Assembly (NCBI RefSeq): GCF_000759835.1
Contig: NZ_BBNB01000006.1
Coordinates: 62,001-126,000 of the forward strand
Direction: 5' to 3'
DNA from: Citrobacter sedlakii NBRC 105722
Lineage (GTDB): Bacteria; Pseudomonadota; Gammaproteobacteria; Enterobacterales; Enterobacteriaceae
DNA: 64,000 nucleotides
The notes beneath the pieces were generated by a model that saw only the letters and a program-made list of their open reading frames with translations, did not search any database and was not told where the DNA came from. The position numbers were made by a program, and so were the translations under genes. Of the stretch, positions 38,273 through 51,579 are shown one piece after another (within the stretch, counting starts at the first letter, position 1; every line of letters starts with the position of its first letter).

Positions 38273-38345
38273 TGGCCGACGCATCGGGCGTTTATTCGGC
38301 GTCATTACAACAATGCAGGCCGGATAAGCCAGGCGTTATCCGGCA
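38273..38345. repeat. REP elements between emtA and ldcA
   Basis: GCCGACGCATCGGGCG...CGGCGTC and GCCGGATAAGCCAGGCGTTATCCGGC: two REP-type palindromes in the divergent intergenic region. Confidence 0.7.
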
Positions 38346-38405
38346 AAACGTTCTACTATAGGCGGCATGATATACATTAGGTTTCTGTTGTAGCAAGGAA
38401 TTGCC

Positions 38406-39320
38406 ATGTCCCGGTTTCACTTAATTGCCCCTTCGGGCTATTGCATTAATCAGCAAGCGGCTTCACTGGGTATTCAACGTCTGGAACAGGCTGGTCACCA
38501 GGTAGAAAATACCGCCGTGGTTGGACGACGTTATCAGCGTTTTGCCGGTACCGAAGCGGAGCGCCTGGCGGATATCACTGAACTGGTTAACCTGACGATG
38601 CCCGGTACTATCGTCATGCCGGTGCGCGGCGGGTACGGCGCGAGCCGTCTGCTGGCGCATATCGACTGGCAGGCGCTGGCCGCGCGTCAGCAGCAGGATC
38701 CGCTGCTTATATGCGGACACAGCGATTTTACGGCGATCCAGTGCGGTTTGCTGGCGTTGGGTAAGGTCATTACCTTTAGCGGTCCGATGCTGGCAGGCAA
38801 TTTTGGCGCGCCGGAGCTGGACCGTTTTACGGAAGATCATTTCTGGCGGGCGCTACGTAACGCGGTGTATTCAGTGGCGTGGCGCAGCGAAGGCCCGGCG
38901 TGTCATACCGAAGGCACTCTCTGGGGCGGTAACCTGGCGATGCTGATTTCCCTCATCGGCACGCCGTGGATGCCGAAAATTGAAAACGGTATTCTGGTGC
39001 TGGAAGATATCAACGAGCACCCCTTCCGCGTTGAGCGTATGCTACTGCAACTTTTTGACGCGGGCATTCTCAACCGTCAGAACGCCATTGTGCTGGGTAG
39101 CTTTAGCGGTAGCGCGCCAAATGAGTATGACGCGGGATACGATCTCAACGCCGTCTATGCGTTCTTACGCGAACGCCTCGCTATTCCACTCATCACCGGG
39201 CTTGATTTTGGCCACGAACAACGCACCGTGACGCTGCCGCTGGGTGCGCATGCGGTTTTGCGTAATGACGCCAATGGCGCTCAGCTTACGCTGTCCGGTC
39301 ATCCGGTGTTGAAATCTTAA
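38406..39320 (+). CDS. ldcA: Murein tetrapeptide L,D-carboxypeptidase LdcA
   Basis: 304 residues, family S66. Nucleophile Ser in CGHSDFTAIQ (about 102-111), GGNLAMLISLIGTPWMP, Glu in ENGILVLEDINE and His in TGLDFGHEQRT complete the triad. It removes terminal D-Ala from recycled murein tetrapeptides in the cytosol. AAGGA precedes ATG. Confidence 0.95.
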   Translation: MSRFHLIAPSGYCINQQAASLGIQRLEQAGHQVENTAVVGRRYQRFAGTEAERLADITELVNLTMPGTIVMPVRGGYGASRLLAHIDWQALAARQQQDPLLICGHSDFTAIQCGLLALGKVITFSGPMLAGNFGAPELDRFTEDHFWRALRNAVYSVAWRSEGPACHTEGTLWGGNLAMLISLIGTPWMPKIENGILVLEDINEHPFRVERMLLQLFDAGILNRQNAIVLGSFSGSAPNEYDAGYDLNAVYAFLRERLAIPLITGLDFGHEQRTVTLPLGAHAVLRNDANGAQLTLSGHPVLKS

Positions 39321-39397
39321 AAAAAGCGCTGGCGAGGGCTAACTAATCCGCGGGAACGGTCGTTAATATGTTAGGCTTAATGAATAAAAAAGCATAA

Positions 39398-41152
<1,755 letters not shown>

Positions 41153-41159
41153 CGATGGC

Positions 41160-41192
41160 GATGCCGGACACGCGTAGCCGTCGCCCGGCATC
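41160..41192. terminator. Hairpin between convergent cvrA and dadX
   Basis: Arms GATGCCGG/CCGGCATC, REP-like, with an inner cGcGTAGCC/GTcGC part. Probably a shared terminator. Confidence 0.5.
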
Positions 41193-41202
41193 GTTCAATA
41201 AG

Positions 41203-42273
41203 TTACACCGTCACAACCGGCACGCGCAGCGCCAGAGCGCACATTAGCTCATAACCGACTGTGCCGGCGGCAGCGGCGACGTCGTCAATCTTAATCTCTT
41301 TGCCCCAAAGCTCAACCGGCGTGCCAATCCCCGCCTGCGGACAGGGCGTTAAATCCACCGCCAGCATATCCATAGAGACCGTACCCACCGTCATCGTGCG
41401 CACGCCGTCAACCAGAACCGGCGTTCCCGTTGGGGCGTGGCGCGGATAGCCGTCGGCATACCCCGCCGCGACAATACCGATCCGCTGTTCGTGCTGGGCT
41501 GTGAAACGCCCGCCGTAACCAACCCGGTCGCCGGCTTTCAACGTCTGTACGCCGATGATTTCGCTGCAAAGGGACATGACGGGTTTCAGCCCGGTATTGG
41601 CGATATCACGCCACTGGCCGGAAGGCGACGCTCCGTACAGAATAATCCCCGGTCGCACCCAGTCGCCGTGGGCTTCCGGATGCCACAAGGTTGCCGCAGA
41701 ATTCGCCAGCGAACGGCGGCATTCCAGCCCTTCCGTCGCCTGCGCAATCCGCGCCATCGCCTCATTGATGCCGTCAGGGTGTTCAGCATCGGCAAAATGC
41801 GACATCAGCGTCATCTCGCCGACGTTCGGCATGGCCCGCAGTTGTTGCCAGACTGTCTGCAACCGTTCCGGTAGAAAACCAAGACGGTTCATCCCGGTAT
41901 TCACTTTCACGTACACGTCCAGCGGCGCGTTGAGTTTCGCGTTCTGGATTGCCTTCAACTGCCAATTGCTGTGTACGCACGTTGTCAGCCTCCAGGTATC
42001 GTATACGGTCAGATCGTCTGCATGAAAGAAGCCTTCCAGCATCAGGATCGGTCCTTTCCAGCCGCGCTCTCGCAGGGTTATCGCTTCTTCTAAATTGAGC
42101 AGCGCAAACCCATCGGTGCCGCCTAACGCATTCCAGATACGCTCAATGCCATGTCCGTAGGCGTTGGCTTTAACCACTGACCAGACGCGGGCGTCCGGTG
42201 CAGCCTGACGGACAATACTCAAATTCTGCTTCATCGCCTGCAGGTCAAGGCTGGCCAGTATAGGGCGGGTCAT
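41203..42273 (-). CDS. dadX: Catabolic alanine racemase DadX
   Basis: 356 residues. PLP lysine in VVKANAYGHG (about 35), catalytic Tyr in DRVGYGGRF (about 252). It interconverts L- and D-alanine so that DadA can oxidise the D form. Starts 12 bases after the dadA stop. dadX rather than alr is chosen from the dadA linkage. Confidence 0.96.
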   Translation of the reverse strand: MTRPILASLDLQAMKQNLSIVRQAAPDARVWSVVKANAYGHGIERIWNALGGTDGFALLNLEEAITLRERGWKGPILMLEGFFHADDLTVYDTWRLTTCVHSNWQLKAIQNAKLNAPLDVYVKVNTGMNRLGFLPERLQTVWQQLRAMPNVGEMTLMSHFADAEHPDGINEAMARIAQATEGLECRRSLANSAATLWHPEAHGDWVRPGIILYGASPSGQWRDIANTGLKPVMSLCSEIIGVQTLKAGDRVGYGGRFTAQHEQRIGIVAAGYADGYPRHAPTGTPVLVDGVRTMTVGTVSMDMLAVDLTPCPQAGIGTPVELWGKEIKIDDVAAAAGTVGYELMCALALRVPVVTV

Positions 42274-42285
42274 TTCGCATCCTTA

Positions 42286-43620
<1,335 letters not shown>

Positions 43621-43672
43621 TTACATCTTGATAACCCAGATGAAAATATTATTCAACATATGGCTTTTTTAT

Positions 43673-43688
43673 GGTGACCTGCCTCACA
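43673..43688. promoter_or_regulatory. CRP site in the dadA-ycgB region
   Basis: GGTGA-CCTGCC-TCACA, 9 of 10 conserved positions of TGTGA-N6-TCACA. About 90 bases from the dadA start. The 322-bp gap (43585-43906) shows nothing else I can support besides AT-rich stretches suited to Lrp. Confidence 0.65.
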
Positions 43689-43906
43689 GATAGCCGATTG
43701 CAGGGTGATAGCGATTGTTTGGCATCTCCTGCTATGCCGCATTTTTATCCAGCATAAAATAGCGTAGCGATGGCAATTTCTGGCGGGATAACCAGCAGAA
43801 ATCGCGAAGAAAAGATCGCATCGCCAACACGGTTTTTAACAGGGTGTTCTATGCTTGAAATGAGGTGCTCCACACAGAGAGCGCCGCCAACAATGAGGGT
43901 GCGCGA

Positions 43907-45439
43907 ATGGCTACGATTGATTCCATGAACAAGGACACCACACGGTTGAGCGATGGACCCGACTGGACGTTTGATCTGCTGGATGTTTACCTGGCAGAAA
44001 TAGACCGCGTGGCAAAACTCTACAGACTGGACACCTATCCGCACCAGATTGAGGTTATCACCTCCGAGCAGATGATGGACGCCTATTCCAGCGTCGGGAT
44101 GCCGATCAATTATCCGCACTGGTCATTTGGCAAAAAGTTTATCGAAACCGAAAGATTGTATAAACACGGGCAGCAGGGTCTGGCCTATGAGATCGTCATT
44201 AACTCGAACCCGTGTATCGCTTATCTGATGGAAGAGAACACCATTACCATGCAGGCGCTGGTAATGGCTCACGCCTGCTACGGGCATAACTCTTTCTTCA
44301 AAAACAATTATCTGTTCCGCAGTTGGACCGACGCCAGCTCGATTGTTGATTACCTGATTTTTGCCCGCAATTACATCACTCAGTGCGAAGAGCGTTACGG
44401 CGTTGATGAGGTGGAAAAATTGCTGGACTCCTGTCATGCGCTGATGAATTACGGGGTTGATCGCTACAAGCGTCCGCAAAAAATCTCTTTGCAGGAGGAG
44501 AAAGCCCGTCAGAAAAGCCGTGAAGAATATCTGCAAAGCCAGGTAAACATGCTGTGGCGTACACTGCCGAAGAAAGAGGAAGAAAAAACGGTGGCCGAGG
44601 CGCGACGTTATCCGTCGGAGCCGCAGGAGAACTTGCTCTACTTTATGGAGAAGAACGCGCCACTGCTGGAGTCCTGGCAGCGTGAGATCCTGCGTATCGT
44701 ACGCAAAGTGAGCCAGTATTTCTATCCGCAGAAGCAGACCCAGGTGATGAACGAAGGCTGGGCCACCTTCTGGCACTATACGATCCTGAATCATCTTTAT
44801 GACGAAGGCAAAGTCACCGAGCGCTTTATGCTGGAATTTTTGCACAGCCACACTAACGTGGTGTTCCAGCCGCCCTATAACAGCCCGTGGTACAGCGGCA
44901 TTAATCCCTATGCGCTGGGCTTTGCGATGTTCCAGGACATCAAGCGCATCTGTCAGTCGCCAACGGAAGAAGATCGCTACTGGTTCCCCGATATGGCGGG
45001 ATCAGACTGGCTGGAGACGCTGCATTTCGCGATGCGCGACTTTAAAGATGAAAGCTTCATTAGCCAGTTCCTGTCGCCAAAGGTGATGCGTGATTTCCGC
45101 TTCTTTACGGTGCTGGACGACGATCGGCATAACTATCTGGAAATCTCTGCGATTCATAACGAGGAAGGCTACCGTGAAATCCGCAATCGCCTGTCGTCAC
45201 AATATAACCTGAGCAATCTTGAGCCAAATATCCAGGTGTGGAATGTCGATCTGCGCGGCGATCGCTCTCTGACGCTACGCTACATTCCGCACAACCGCGC
45301 GCCGCTGGACAAGGGTCGTAAAGAGGTGCTGAAGCACGTGCATCGGCTATGGGGATTTGACGTGACGCTGGAACAGCAGAACGAAGACGGCAGCGTTGAG
45401 CTACTGGAACGCTGCCCGGCGAGGGTGAACAGTTTGTAA
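43907..45439 (+). CDS. ycgB: SpoVR-family protein YcgB
   Basis: 510 residues from ATG 43907 (MATIDSMNKDTTRL), E. coli length. Very highly conserved throughout, including ENTITMQALVMAHACYGHNS and MNEGWATFWHYTI, with His/Glu pairs that could bind metal. SpoVR acts in spore cortex formation in Bacillus; role in enterobacteria unknown, expression linked to sigma-S and stationary phase. Divergent from dadA. Confidence 0.94.
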   Translation: MATIDSMNKDTTRLSDGPDWTFDLLDVYLAEIDRVAKLYRLDTYPHQIEVITSEQMMDAYSSVGMPINYPHWSFGKKFIETERLYKHGQQGLAYEIVINSNPCIAYLMEENTITMQALVMAHACYGHNSFFKNNYLFRSWTDASSIVDYLIFARNYITQCEERYGVDEVEKLLDSCHALMNYGVDRYKRPQKISLQEEKARQKSREEYLQSQVNMLWRTLPKKEEEKTVAEARRYPSEPQENLLYFMEKNAPLLESWQREILRIVRKVSQYFYPQKQTQVMNEGWATFWHYTILNHLYDEGKVTERFMLEFLHSHTNVVFQPPYNSPWYSGINPYALGFAMFQDIKRICQSPTEEDRYWFPDMAGSDWLETLHFAMRDFKDESFISQFLSPKVMRDFRFFTVLDDDRHNYLEISAIHNEEGYREIRNRLSSQYNLSNLEPNIQVWNVDLRGDRSLTLRYIPHNRAPLDKGRKEVLKHVHRLWGFDVTLEQQNEDGSVELLERCPARVNSL

Positions 45440-45484
45440 TCGCCCTGTCGCCCGCAGGGGAAACCGCCGGGTTGGATAAACGCA

Positions 45485-45510
45485 AAAAACCTCTCTGCAG
45501 AGAGGTTTTT
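45485..45510. terminator. Bidirectional terminator between ycgB and fadR
   Basis: Perfect 26-base palindrome AAAAACCTCTCTG/CAGAGAGGTTTTT, giving a stem with T-run on both strands. Confidence 0.92.
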
Positions 45511-45520
45511 CTTTTATTTC

Positions 45521-46240
45521 CTATCGCCCCTGAATCGCGAGATCGCCCGGCAGGTTTTTCTGCATCCGGTGCCAGATCTCGCCGCTGTCGTGACCGTAGC
45601 GGCGTACCGTTTCATACACCTGATCGTGCGCGCCTTGCAGGCAGAGTTGCGACAGCTTGTGATAGAACCCCAGCGCCAGGCTGCGCGCTTCCGGATTAGC
45701 GAAATAGTGACGCCCGATACGGGTGTACAGCCCTTTCATGCCGTTGAGGATCAGGCCGTAAATCGGGTTGCCGGAGGCAAACGCCAGGCCGCGGAAAATG
45801 TTGTAATCAAGTTCCGCAAAGGCGTCGGCGTGGTCGGCAACTTCCTGCGCTGTCGCCAGCACTTCCTGAGCTTTGTCAGGATGCTGACGAAATGCGGTGC
45901 GGATAAAGATCGTTGAGATGTTGGTTCGCACCGACAGCAGATTATCAATCAGTTGCGGAACGCTTTCATGATCGAGACGCGCCAGGGTTTCAAGAATGTT
46001 CAGCCCGGACGTTTCCCAGAAATTATTCACCTTCGTCGGTTTGCCGTGCTGAATGGTCAACCAACCATCACGCGCCAGACGCTGAAGCACTTCACGCAAA
46101 GTGGTACGCGTCACCCCGATCAGTTCGGAGAGTTCACGTTCAGCAGGCAGAATAGTGCCCGGGGGGAAGCGGTTATTCCAGATACTTTCAATGATGTACT
46201 CTTCCGCGAAACCCGCCGGGCTCTGCGCCTTAATGACCAT
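45521..46240 (-). CDS. fadR: Fatty-acid metabolism regulator FadR
   Basis: 239 residues from ATG 46240 ([15 protein letters not shown]). GntR-family winged helix (about 10-74: [20 protein letters not shown]), then an all-helical acyl-CoA-binding domain. It represses fad genes and activates fabA/fabB; long-chain acyl-CoA releases it. A matching operator is seen at fadD in this window (57919-57935). Confidence 0.97.
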   Translation of the reverse strand: MVIKAQSPAGFAEEYIIESIWNNRFPPGTILPAERELSELIGVTRTTLREVLQRLARDGWLTIQHGKPTKVNNFWETSGLNILETLARLDHESVPQLIDNLLSVRTNISTIFIRTAFRQHPDKAQEVLATAQEVADHADAFAELDYNIFRGLAFASGNPIYGLILNGMKGLYTRIGRHYFANPEARSLALGFYHKLSQLCLQGAHDQVYETVRRYGHDSGEIWHRMQKNLPGDLAIQGR

Positions 46241-46466
46241 AGTGAGATTTCCATTACACAGCAAAACATAGTTACACTCATCATACCAGACGGGTTACAA
46301 CCCCGATAGCGCAGGCAACAAAGAAAAAGGGGATCAAGGCTTCATTTTCCGGATAACGCCGCGCCGGTATATAAGGTTAAGGACTTGCCTGGTTTACCGC
46401 TGACCGCTAAGCTTTGCGGCTAAACATAAAAACATCATTTCATTTAATTAGGTAAGGGAAACCGCC

Positions 46467-48011
46467 ATGGAGATCTCCTGGGGTCGCGCATTCTGGCGCA
46501 ACTTTTTAGGCCAGTCGCCAGACTGGTACAAACTCGCTCTACTAATATTTCTGATCGTTAACCCGCTGATTTTCATGATCAACCCCTTCGTAGCGGGATG
46601 GTTGCTAGTGGCGGAATTTATCTTCACGCTGGCCATGGCGCTGAAATGCTACCCGTTGCTGCCGGGCGGACTGCTGGCGATTGAAGCGGTGATGATCGGC
46701 ATGACCAGCGCCGCCCATGTGCGCGAAGAAGTCGCGGCCAATCTGGAAGTCCTGCTGCTGCTGATGTTTATGGTGGCGGGCATCTACTTTATGAAGCAGT
46801 TACTGCTGTTTATTTTTACCCGCCTGCTGTTGAGTATTCGCTCCAAAACCATGCTATCGCTGGCCTTCTGCATTGCCGCCGCCTTTCTTTCGGCTTTCCT
46901 TGATGCGCTTACCGTGGTTGCCGTCGTTATCAGCGTTGCCGTTGGCTTTTACGGTATTTATCACCGTGTGGCCTCCGCGCGCGGTGAAGATAACGATATT
47001 CTGGACGACAGCCATATCGATCAGCATTACAAAACGGTGCTGGAGCAGTTCCGCGGCTTTTTACGCAGCCTGATGATGCATGCAGGCGTTGGGACCGCGC
47101 TTGGCGGCGTGATGACCATGGTGGGCGAACCGCAGAATCTGATTATTGCAAAAGCCGCCGGCTGGCACTTTGGCGACTTCTTTCTGCGCATGTCGCCTGT
47201 CACCCTCCCCGTGCTGATTTGCGGCCTGCTGACCTGCGTATTGGTAGAGAAAATGCGCTGGTTTGGTTATGGCGAAACGCTGCCGGAAAAAGTGCGTGAA
47301 GTCTTGCAGCAGTTTGACGATCAAAACCGCCATCAGCGCACCCGTCAGGACCGACTGAAACTGGTGGTGCAGGCGATTATCGGCGTCTGGCTGGTAGTTG
47401 CCCTGGCGCTGCATCTGGCGGAAGTGGGGCTGATTGGCCTGTCGGTCATTATTTTAGCGACCTCGCTAACCGGCGTTACTGACGAGCACGCCATCGGCAA
47501 AGCGTTTACCGAGTCACTGCCCTTTACCGCCCTGCTGACCGTGTTTTTCTCAATTGTCGCCGTGATTATTGACCAGCATCTGTTTACGCCGATCATCCAG
47601 TATGTCCTGCAGGCGTCGGAGCATGCCCAGTTAACGCTGTTTTATCTGTTTAACGGGCTGCTCTCTTCGATCTCCGATAACGTCTTCGTCGGCACGATTT
47701 ACATCAACGAAGCCAAAGCGGCGATGGAAAGCGGCGCGATCTCACTGCAACAGTTTGAACTGCTGGCGGTGGCCATTAATACCGGCACCAACCTGCCGTC
47801 GGTCGCCACACCAAATGGCCAGGCGGCCTTCCTGTTCCTGTTGACTTCTGCCCTTGCGCCATTGATTCGCCTCTCTTATGGTCGGATGGTGTGGATGGCG
47901 CTGCCTTATACCGTTGTTCTGACGCTGGTGGGTCTGCTGTGCGTGGAGTTCACTCTCGCCCCGTACACCGAATGGATGACCCGGATCGGCCTTTTAGCTA
48001 CACTTCCATAA
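46467..48011 (+). CDS. nhaB: Na+/H+ antiporter NhaB
   Basis: 514 residues, about 12 membrane helices; starts [16 protein letters not shown] after GGTAAGGGAAACCGCC. Exchanges two protons/more per sodium to expel Na+. Divergent from fadR across 226 bases, the usual enterobacterial arrangement with dsbB downstream. Confidence 0.96.
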   Translation: MEISWGRAFWRNFLGQSPDWYKLALLIFLIVNPLIFMINPFVAGWLLVAEFIFTLAMALKCYPLLPGGLLAIEAVMIGMTSAAHVREEVAANLEVLLLLMFMVAGIYFMKQLLLFIFTRLLLSIRSKTMLSLAFCIAAAFLSAFLDALTVVAVVISVAVGFYGIYHRVASARGEDNDILDDSHIDQHYKTVLEQFRGFLRSLMMHAGVGTALGGVMTMVGEPQNLIIAKAAGWHFGDFFLRMSPVTLPVLICGLLTCVLVEKMRWFGYGETLPEKVREVLQQFDDQNRHQRTRQDRLKLVVQAIIGVWLVVALALHLAEVGLIGLSVIILATSLTGVTDEHAIGKAFTESLPFTALLTVFFSIVAVIIDQHLFTPIIQYVLQASEHAQLTLFYLFNGLLSSISDNVFVGTIYINEAKAAMESGAISLQQFELLAVAINTGTNLPSVATPNGQAAFLFLLTSALAPLIRLSYGRMVWMALPYTVVLTLVGLLCVEFTLAPYTEWMTRIGLLATLP

Positions 48012-48017
48012 CAACTT

Positions 48018-48048
48018 ACCGGGCATTTCACTGCCCGGTTTGCCTTTT
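48018..48048 (+). terminator. nhaB terminator
   Basis: Arms ACCGGGCA/TGCCCGGT with a 6-base loop, followed by TTGCCTTTTT. Confidence 0.8.
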
Positions 48049-48152
48049 TGCGTGATAATTATCCAATTACACAATATTTCATTTTCTCCTGGTGGCGCAG
48101 TTATTGAATTGGTTTACACTGCCGTGTCTACGCATATTGCAGGGAAATAACT

Positions 48153-48683
48153 ATGTTGCGATTTTTGAACCAGTGCTCACGGGGTCGGGGCGCATGGTTA
48201 CTGATGGCATTGACTGCCCTGGCGCTCGAACTGGTCGCGCTGTGGTTTCAGCATGTCATGCTACTTAAACCGTGTGTGTTGTGCATTTACGAACGCTGCG
48301 CGCTGTTTGGCATCATGGGCGCCGGGTTAGTCGGCGCCATCGCGCCGAAAACGCCGTTACGCTATGTCGCGCTGGTGATTTGGATCTACAGCGCCATCCG
48401 CGGTGTTCAACTGGCATGGGAACACACCATGATTCAGTTACATCCTTCCCCCTTCATGACCTGTGATTTTATGGCGCGCTTCCCGGGCTGGCTGCCGCTG
48501 GATAAATGGTTGCCGCAAGTGTTTGTTGCCTCTGGCGACTGTGCGGAACGTCAGTGGGAATTTTTAAGCCTCGAAATGCCGCAGTGGTTGTTGGGCATTT
48601 TTGCCGCTTATCTGGTGGTGGCGATTCTGGTGTTAATCGCGCAGCCGTTTAAGCCGAAAAGACGCGATCTGTTTGGTCGTTAA
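48153..48683 (+). CDS. dsbB: Disulfide bond formation protein DsbB
   Basis: 176 residues, four membrane helices. Redox pairs: CVLC at about 41-44 and the second periplasmic pair Cys104 (MTCDFM) and Cys130 (SGDCAE). Reoxidises DsbA and passes electrons to quinone. Confidence 0.96.
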   Translation: MLRFLNQCSRGRGAWLLMALTALALELVALWFQHVMLLKPCVLCIYERCALFGIMGAGLVGAIAPKTPLRYVALVIWIYSAIRGVQLAWEHTMIQLHPSPFMTCDFMARFPGWLPLDKWLPQVFVASGDCAERQWEFLSLEMPQWLLGIFAAYLVVAILVLIAQPFKPKRRDLFGR

Positions 48684-48688
48684 TCCGC

Positions 48689-48716
48689 AACGCTCCCACC
48701 CGGGGGCGTTTTTTTT
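48689..48716 (+). terminator. dsbB terminator
   Basis: Stem AACGCTCCC/GGGGGCGTT followed by eight T, 5 bases after the dsbB stop. Confidence 0.88.
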
Positions 48717-48741
48717 GCCGGAAAATCATTGCGTGCGACGC

Positions 48742-48774
48742 TTTATAAGATGTATATTGAATACATCTTATAAA
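48742..48774. promoter_or_regulatory. NsrR-type palindromic operator
   Basis: Perfect 14-bp arms TTTATAAGATGTAT/ATACATCTTATAAA around ATTGA. The core AAGATGTAT-ATTGA-ATACATCTT fits the remembered NsrR consensus AAGATGYATTT-N-AAATRCATCTT of the nitric-oxide-sensing repressor. A -35-like TTGCGT (48729-48734) and -10-like TATATT (48753-48758) overlap it, so binding would block transcription of the gene at 48795. Confidence 0.75.
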
Positions 48775-48794
48775 GCCCACCAAGGGGAGTCCTT

Positions 48795-49136
48795 ATGTCA
48801 CATCTACGCATCCCGGCAAACTGGAAAATCAAACGTTCAACCCCATTTTTCACCAAAGATAACGTCCCCGCAGCGCTTCTCTCCCACCACAACACTGCCG
48901 CCGGCGTTTTCGGTCAATTGTGTGTCATGGAAGGGACGGTCACCTATTACGGTTTCGCTAACGAAGAAGCAAAAGAACCGGAAGTGAAAGTGGTGATCAA
49001 CGCCGGCCAGTTCGCCACCAGCCCACCGCAGTACTGGCACCGGGTCGAGTTGAGCGATGACGCTCAGTTTAATATCAACTTCTGGGTCGATGAAGATCAC
49101 GAAGGCGAGCAGATGTATCAGGCGAAAAACGCATAA
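48795..49136 (+). CDS. YeaR-like DUF1971 (TehB N-terminal-like) cupin protein
   Basis: 113 residues. Starts ATG 48795 with AGGGGAG upstream. Single beta-sandwich similar to YeaR and to the N-terminal part of TehB: RSTPFFTKDNVPAALLSHHN, VMEGTVTYYGFANE, GQFATSPPQYWHRVELSDD, FNINFWVD. yeaR is induced by nitrate and NO in E. coli; the NsrR palindrome here supports the same stress. Similarity to YeaR is moderate, so it may be a paralogue. Confidence 0.8.
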   Translation: MSHLRIPANWKIKRSTPFFTKDNVPAALLSHHNTAAGVFGQLCVMEGTVTYYGFANEEAKEPEVKVVINAGQFATSPPQYWHRVELSDDAQFNINFWVDEDHEGEQMYQAKNA

Positions 49137-49159
49137 CATCCGCTCTCAGCATGGGCGGC

Positions 49160-49621
49160 TCAGTCCGCCCATTCAGGTTTATTCAGAATATGGTCCTGCC
49201 AGTCGCGGACTTCTGACTCTTTTACCGCAACATGGCGCACCGAGATGCGTTCGCCGTGCATCGCCGCTTTTGACCCCGTCAGCAGCGGGTGCCACGCCGG
49301 TAACCCTTTCCCTTCCGCCAGCAAACGATACGCACAGGTCATCGGCAGCCATTCAAAAGTCGGCAAATTATCACGCGTGAGTTTAATGCAGTCAGGCTCG
49401 TATTCGAAACGGCGTTCGTAGTTGCGACACTGGCAGGTTTTGATGTTTAACTGTCGGCAGGCGACATTGGTAAAATAGATTTCGTCAGTGTCTTCGTCCA
49501 TCAGCTTATGCAGACAGCACTGACCACAGCCATCACAGAGCGACTCCCATTCGGCATCGGTCATTTCATCCAGGGTTTTACTTTGCCAGAAAGGTAAATC
49601 GCTCATCAGGGTATCCGCCAT
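49160..49621 (-). CDS. ycgN: YcgN, UPF0260 / YkgJ-type cysteine-cluster protein
   Basis: 153 residues from ATG 49621 ([12 protein letters not shown]). Eight conserved Cys, including [10 protein letters not shown] (about 30-39), [18 protein letters not shown] and DCIK, which suggest metal or iron-sulfur binding. Function unknown. Conserved next to ycgM and ycgL. Confidence 0.92.
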   Translation of the reverse strand: MADTLMSDLPFWQSKTLDEMTDAEWESLCDGCGQCCLHKLMDEDTDEIYFTNVACRQLNIKTCQCRNYERRFEYEPDCIKLTRDNLPTFEWLPMTCAYRLLAEGKGLPAWHPLLTGSKAAMHGERISVRHVAVKESEVRDWQDHILNKPEWAD

Positions 49622-49699
49622 TGCTGTAAAGCTGCACCTTATAACCAGTCTGGCACGCTGATGCAAGTTTTGCCGCCCGAAAAAGGCGGCAAAGGGCTT

Positions 49700-50359
49700 T
49701 TACAGAACGCGAGTCGTAAGGGAATGGCCGTTGAAATGAATCTCCAGCTCGTCGCCGCTGGCAAGCGGCCCGACGCCTTCCGGGGTACCGGTCAACACAA
49801 CGTCTCCGGCCTTCAGGGTAAAGAATTTACTCATATACGCAATCAGCGGCACGATTTTGTGGATCATGTCGGCGGTCGTGCCCTGCTGGCGGACCTCGCC
49901 GTTTACCGTCAGGCTAAGCGGCGTATCCTGCGGATCGCCGTTAAATTCAGCAGCCGGAATAAACCCCGACAACGGGCAGGAATTATCGAAGCCTTTGGCT
50001 TTTTCCCATGGCTGCCCCGCCTTCTTCATTTTGCCCTGTATGTCGCGCAGCGTCAGATCGAGCGCCACACCGTAACCGGCAATGGCTTTACGCACATGAT
50101 CTTCCGTCGCCTGGCGTAACGTAGCGCCAATCAGAACCGCCAGTTCGACTTCATGATGCACCGCGCCCATCGCCGTTGGAATCGCCAACGGCTGGCGCAG
50201 ATCGCAAAGCGCTGTTTCCGGTTTGATAAACAGCACCGGCTCATCCGGCGTCGCGCTTCCCATCTCTTTAATATGCTTTGCGTAGTTGCTGCCTACGCAA
50301 ACCACTTTGCTTGCCGGGAAGTCGAGCAGCGCGCCCTGCCAGTTATGATGTTGATACAT
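49700..50359 (-). CDS. ycgM: YcgM, fumarylacetoacetate hydrolase-family protein
   Basis: 219 residues. Metal ligands in HEVELAVLIG (about 69-78) and a downstream Asp in GVALDLTLRD, FAH fold; ends LEIHFNGHSLTTRVL. Relatives hydrolyse acylpyruvates or decarboxylate oxaloacetate. Native substrate uncertain. Confidence 0.92.
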   Translation of the reverse strand: MYQHHNWQGALLDFPASKVVCVGSNYAKHIKEMGSATPDEPVLFIKPETALCDLRQPLAIPTAMGAVHHEVELAVLIGATLRQATEDHVRKAIAGYGVALDLTLRDIQGKMKKAGQPWEKAKGFDNSCPLSGFIPAAEFNGDPQDTPLSLTVNGEVRQQGTTADMIHKIVPLIAYMSKFFTLKAGDVVLTGTPEGVGPLASGDELEIHFNGHSLTTRVL

Positions 50360-50428
50360 GCTTTTCCCCTAATCTGTCATCCTGGATGGTCAGTAATGGC
50401 ACCGGCAAGGCTTAACGCCGGATACCGT

Positions 50429-50722
50429 TTATTTATCCGTTTCTGGAGCGTGCTGCGAGGAGGCTGAAAGATGTTGCTTCAATAAATCTTCCGGCGGCGG
50501 AGGCAATTGTAAATAATATCCCTGCTCCGCTAAGGCTTGCTTTACTTTATCCAGATCGGCGTTGACTAACTTCTTACGACCATCCAGCGGCAATATCATT
50601 GCCAGTTTTGGCTGGCCAAATCCTTTCATCAGCTCTTCAGGTACGCGTGAAAAATCGTCTTTTTTTTCGACATATAAATAGGTCTGGTCACGTCGGGTAC
50701 TTCTGTAGATCACACAAAACAT
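50429..50722 (-). CDS. ycgL: YcgL domain protein
   Basis: 97 residues. [30 protein letters not shown]-type start (first 20 shown by [20 protein letters not shown]), an alpha/beta fold of unknown function, widespread in gamma-proteobacteria beside minCDE. Divergent from minC. Confidence 0.9.
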   Translation of the reverse strand: MFCVIYRSTRRDQTYLYVEKKDDFSRVPEELMKGFGQPKLAMILPLDGRKKLVNADLDKVKQALAEQGYYLQLPPPPEDLLKQHLSASSQHAPETDK

Positions 50723-50848
50723 ACATTTTACTCTGAATTAAACGGTTGGCGACTTGCCTCAATATAATAGTGACTATAACATGCCTTCTGGACTTCGGAA
50801 TATCATCCCATATCGGGGATGATAAATAGCAAATTGAGTAAGGCCAGG

Positions 50849-51556
50849 ATGTCAAACACGCCCATCGAACTTAAAGGCAGTAGCTTCACCTTATCAGTGG
50901 TTCATTTGCATGAAGCCGAACCCGAGGTTATTCGTCAGGCGTTAGAAGACAAAATCGCTCAGGCTCCCGCTTTTTTAAAACACGCCCCGGTGGTGATTAA
51001 CGTCAGCGGTCTGGACGCGCCGGTAAACTGGCCGGTTCTGCAGGAGGTGGTGACCTCCACAGGACTGCGGATTATCGGGGTCAGCGGCTGCAAAGACGCC
51101 CGTTTAAAAGCGGAAATCGACCAGATGGGCCTTCCCTTATTGACTGAAGGGAAAGAAAAAGCCGCGCGTTCCGCGCCAGCTGAACCCGTCGCCCCTGTAG
51201 CCCCGGCGCAAAACGCTGGTTCCGTCACAAAAACGCGATTTATTGATGTGCCGGTTCGTTCCGGTCAGCGCATTTATGCACCACAATGTGATCTGATTGT
51301 TACAAGTCACGTCAGCGCTGGCGCAGAGCTTATCGCTGACGGCAATATTCATGTCTACGGCATGATGAGAGGCCGCGCGCTGGCGGGCGCAAGCGGCGAT
51401 CGGGAAGCGCAAATTTTTTGTACCCATCTGACGGCAGAACTGGTCTCTATCGCAGGTGTTTACTGGCTGAGTGATAAAATCCCAGCAGAATTTTATGGCA
51501 AAGCGGCCCGTTTGCAGTTAGCAGACAACGCTTTGACAGTTCAACCGTTGAATTGA
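50849..51556 (+). CDS. minC: Septum-site inhibitor MinC
   Basis: 235 residues from ATG 50849 ([13 protein letters not shown]), AAGG upstream. N-terminal FtsZ-inhibitory domain, a variable Pro/Ala linker (about 102-125), C-terminal beta-helix with [12 protein letters not shown] binding MinD. Slightly longer linker than E. coli. First gene of minCDE. Confidence 0.96.
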   Translation: MSNTPIELKGSSFTLSVVHLHEAEPEVIRQALEDKIAQAPAFLKHAPVVINVSGLDAPVNWPVLQEVVTSTGLRIIGVSGCKDARLKAEIDQMGLPLLTEGKEKAARSAPAEPVAPVAPAQNAGSVTKTRFIDVPVRSGQRIYAPQCDLIVTSHVSAGAELIADGNIHVYGMMRGRALAGASGDREAQIFCTHLTAELVSIAGVYWLSDKIPAEFYGKAARLQLADNALTVQPLN

Positions 51557-51579
51557 TCCCTTTTTAACAAGGAATTTCT

